A DNA stretch of 14,543 nucleotides, from contig JACKNE010000028.1 of assembly GCA_024235035.1 (NCBI GenBank), positions 1-14,543 of the forward strand. The letters are read 5' to 3'. Each line of letters starts with the position of its first letter. Position 1 is the stretch's first letter. The notes under the pieces are model-generated. The model searched no databases, had not been told where the DNA came from, and was given only the letters and a program-made list of their open reading frames with translations. Made by a program: the position numbers and the translations under genes. Below, piece after piece: positions 11,968 to 14,543 of this stretch. The DNA comes from Gammaproteobacteria bacterium (lineage in GTDB: Bacteria; Pseudomonadota; Gammaproteobacteria; Competibacterales; Competibacteraceae).

Positions 11968-14543
11968 ATGTCTTCTGGGTTAACTGCACGCGCTTTTCGA
12001 CGACGCGTACTCCGGCCAGCGGAGGGCGTGTTTCTCTTCCAGCCCCGTATGTTGCAACGCTTGATCCGTCGCCACTTGGGTGACAACTTGCTGAACCCAG
12101 CTATCCCGCTACTCCGTTATTACCTGATGCCGCGCGAAGTCTTACTGACTGGCCTGGAGGACGAAAATCCTGAGGCGCTATCGGTCATTGAGGGGCTTAA
12201 TCTGCCTGATTGGGTTATTCTTTTGCCGATGCCATCGGCCCAGGAGTTGGCTGCTGCCGCTCCCGAGTACTGGCTGCGCGCTTATTGGGGTCGCCGGTTC
12301 GCAGCTGAGGTGGCGCGTGCCTGGCAGGTGGCTCGTAACGATAATCAGGACTACGACGCATTTGGCGCTCGGGGTTGGGTCCAGCAGATCGGTGAGAGGG
12401 CATTTCGTGAGGCGCGAGTCCTGCTTGAGCAGGACCAGCGGGTGGTGCTGGGCTTAGATGACGAAGCGCTGTGTCGTCACCTGGTCGGTTTCGTGACTTA
12501 TTTACGCTATTTTATCCCTGGTGCGCGCGCCTACTTTTTTCCGGCTATCCAGGACTGGTCTGGACTGGATCGCTGGCTGAAAAATAGCGGTTTGGACCTG
12601 CCGCCACCCCGGCATGGTCGTCGTTGGCCACATCTCCTGACCCGAAGTCGCCCATCCGGCTTTAGCGGTGCTCCCGATTACGAGCCGGAATTGCCCCTGC
12701 GTCTGCCGTTTGGTCGGAATGATCCCGACTTGGCTGGTGGTGAGAATACGATTCTTCCTCTGCTGGCCAAGCCCACGCCTGCTTTCATTCGGGAAACCCA
12801 TGCAGGGGAGATGAGCCCGAACCAGCCATCGGCGGAGAGTGACCGGATCGCCTTGCAGGTCGAATCGCGCTGTCAGGAAGCGCTGCGGCAGGCTTCCAGC
12901 CTGACGCGGAAATCGAAGTGGATCGTCTCACTCTGGCGTGATCTGAGCGGGCGTTTGATACAGCAGGTTGAAGAGCTGTTAGTCACGCTGCTGGACCACC
13001 GATCGATTGTGCATGGCCGTGGAGGGCCGCCATCGGAATGGGTTCTCGCCGTGCGTTTACGTCTCTTCCGTCATGGGGTTCAGGCGGCCTTTAGAGCGGA
13101 GATGGCCGGTCGTTATGGCGCTGCGCTGCGCTATTTGCGGATGGCTGTTTACCAGTATCGGTGTATTAGACCTCGTCAGTCCGCTCTCGCTACCGACCCG
13201 GTCGCGCGGACTTTGGGGGAGCGTCAGCATGAAATCATCGAGGCTCTGGCTCACAATCTCGCTGCGACCTGGAGATTGGATGCTCAATCCACCCGAGTAC
13301 TGGAGCATTTGACTCAGCGCTTGCTGGATGAGCCGGTTACCATGCGGTCTTCCAGTCCATGTTCTCGTCTGTTGCATGGTCTGGAGCAAATTTTTCTGGA
13401 GGGACGAATTCACTATTACCGTTTGCAACCGATTGTCTGGTTGTGGAGCGGTGGCCGGCAACCGTTGCAGTTGGGACTACCGTTTCAGGGTCCACTCAAG
13501 GCCCTGCGCATCCTAAACGCTGCGAAGATCTATCTTGACCAGTCGCCGTGGTCCGGGGCCGAGGTGGCTTATTTCAGCGCACCCTTGCAAATTCTGGGCA
13601 ATCAGATTGGCCAACGACTTCGCCAGCAGCTATTGCCGCGCCTGCATGAGCTGCTCGATACAGCCGGTTTTCTCCCGATCGATCATCACCAGCGGGTCGT
13701 ACGGAACGTGCTTCAGGAAGAGCTATTCGATATCGTTCTGCGGCGTTGGCATCTGCGTTTCACTGATTTGCGGGATACCGTGGCCCGCAATCAATGGCGT
13801 TTGCCGGATTTGAGTGGGCGTGAGTTACTGCTGGGGGATCGACTGGCGCGCTTCGATCGCCGGGCCCGCGTCGCGTTGCCGGGTATTTACCAGCCCGGCG
13901 AGTTTTACCTGAAAGGTTTGCAGCAATTGAGCGCCCCATGGTTTGGCATGCCCGTCGGACGGTGGATCACCCGCTTTCTGCTATTGCCGTTCGGCGTCGC
14001 CTTCATCGGGTTGGAGGCACTAGGCTATCTGCTGAGTCTGATCTCGACGGCGCAGGGTCCGATCCAGCTGGTCGATCCGGTTGCGATACTGGGTGTCGGC
14101 GCGGGATTGATCGTCATCCTCTATACTGAGCGGGGGCAAAAGGCGGTGGCTGCCTGCAGCGACGGTTGCCGCTGGCTGTTCGCCGAATTCCTGTACCAGC
14201 GTTTAGCGCGGTGGCTGCATTGGGGTCGGTCAGCCCGCTGGTTTCGTGATCCCTTAGTTCGGAGAGGTTCTCGTTACTTACTGGAACCGTTGTTGATCGG
14301 CCTGGTTCTTACGCTGCCACTGATCGGCATCGTAGGTCACCTTGATTTCAAGGTTGATGAACTCCCCGTGTTCCTGCTCGTGCTCGGTTTCATCCTGGGC
14401 AACATACTACGCAATAACCAATCAGGACGCCAGATGCTGGACGGCGCCATTACCCGGTTCGTGACCTTTTGGCGCCGAGTGCATCATACCTTGCTGATGG
14501 GTTTGATGCGTTGGGTAATCGACTTATTCGGCAGGTTGATGCG
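11968..14543 (+). CDS. Large multi-pass membrane protein of unknown function, N-terminal 858 residues
   Basis: The frame is open from the ATG at 11968 to the right edge (858 full codons) with no stop, so the protein is longer than seen. I do not recognise the family. Residues 1 to about 660 are mostly soluble and rich in Arg, Leu and Trp/Tyr, with no signal peptide; a Pro-rich, low-conservation-looking linker lies near 200-290. Four hydrophobic segments follow at about 667-694, 704-722, 772-791 and 799-815, and another amphipathic or membrane helix begins at about 833. A motif-like stretch LPGIYQPGEFYLKGLQQLSAPWFG stands just before the first membrane helix. An in-frame stop (TAG at 11935) and no in-frame start between it and 11968 support this start, though its ribosome site is weak. 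It is divergent from katA. The coding pattern is uninterrupted, so it is a real gene; any role would be a guess. Confidence 0.85.
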   Translation, partial: MSSGLTARAFRRRVLRPAEGVFLFQPRMLQRLIRRHLGDNLLNPAIPLLRYYLMPREVLLTGLEDENPEALSVIEGLNLPDWVILLPMPSAQELAAAAPEYWLRAYWGRRFAAEVARAWQVARNDNQDYDAFGARGWVQQIGERAFREARVLLEQDQRVVLGLDDEALCRHLVGFVTYLRYFIPGARAYFFPAIQDWSGLDRWLKNSGLDLPPPRHGRRWPHLLTRSRPSGFSGAPDYEPELPLRLPFGRNDPDLAGGENTILPLLAKPTPAFIRETHAGEMSPNQPSAESDRIALQVESRCQEALRQASSLTRKSKWIVSLWRDLSGRLIQQVEELLVTLLDHRSIVHGRGGPPSEWVLAVRLRLFRHGVQAAFRAEMAGRYGAALRYLRMAVYQYRCIRPRQSALATDPVARTLGERQHEIIEALAHNLAATWRLDAQSTRVLEHLTQRLLDEPVTMRSSSPCSRLLHGLEQIFLEGRIHYYRLQPIVWLWSGGRQPLQLGLPFQGPLKALRILNAAKIYLDQSPWSGAEVAYFSAPLQILGNQIGQRLRQQLLPRLHELLDTAGFLPIDHHQRVVRNVLQEELFDIVLRRWHLRFTDLRDTVARNQWRLPDLSGRELLLGDRLARFDRRARVALPGIYQPGEFYLKGLQQLSAPWFGMPVGRWITRFLLLPFGVAFIGLEALGYLLSLISTAQGPIQLVDPVAILGVGAGLIVILYTERGQKAVAACSDGCRWLFAEFLYQRLARWLHWGRSARWFRDPLVRRGSRYLLEPLLIGLVLTLPLIGIVGHLDFKVDELPVFLLVLGFILGNILRNNQSGRQMLDGAITRFVTFWRRVHHTLLMGLMRWVIDLFGRLM

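Noticed and set aside
12502..12801. 99-codon minus-strand frame
   Set aside because: Antisense to the long uninterrupted membrane-protein frame and without any recognisable feature.

Overview
The window looks like chromosomal DNA of a gammaproteobacterium. DgkA, DeaD, Prc, GcvPB and a small-subunit catalase all have typical proteobacterial form, and the DUF2062 and DUF3501 proteins fit that group. The genus cannot be fixed from the sequence alone. No rRNA, tRNA, CRISPR array, intact insertion sequence or prophage gene was seen.

Layout. At the left edge, on the minus strand, a NYN-domain putative RNase (275-1120) is followed by the N-terminus of the periplasmic tail-specific protease Prc (1-228). 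A stretch of about 860 bp without a convincing intact gene follows. Its one recognisable item is a 54-codon remnant resembling the C-terminus of an SPFH/Band 7 protein. On the plus strand come a DUF2062 membrane protein (1983-2504) and the DEAD-box RNA helicase DeaD/CsdA (2633-4411). The leader of deaD holds a terminator-like hairpin. Converging on deaD is a long minus-strand series, in transcription order: catalase, rubrerythrin, a double-CCG iron-sulfur protein, DUF3501, glycine decarboxylase subunit 2 (gcvPB), diacylglycerol kinase (dgkA) and a DegV-family lipid-binding protein. At the right edge, divergent from catalase, a very large plus-strand reading frame (11968 to the window end, still open) encodes an unrecognised multi-pass membrane protein.

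How the genes fit together. Catalase and the rubrerythrin / Fe-S protein / DUF3501 trio form a peroxide-defence neighbourhood. The rubrerythrin lacks its rubredoxin domain, so it needs an outside electron donor, and the adjacent Fe-S protein is an obvious candidate (inference). gcvPB and dgkA are six bases apart and probably share a transcript, although one serves one-carbon metabolism and the other lipid recycling.

The most unusual DNA is non-coding. The rubrerythrin leader holds six perfect TGATCA hexamers inside a 44-bp perfect palindrome, giving six GATC sites in a row. The catalase leader holds two perfect 26-bp tandem repeats; one copy supplies a strong Shine-Dalgarno to a 35-codon upstream reading frame whose stop overlaps the catalase start codon.
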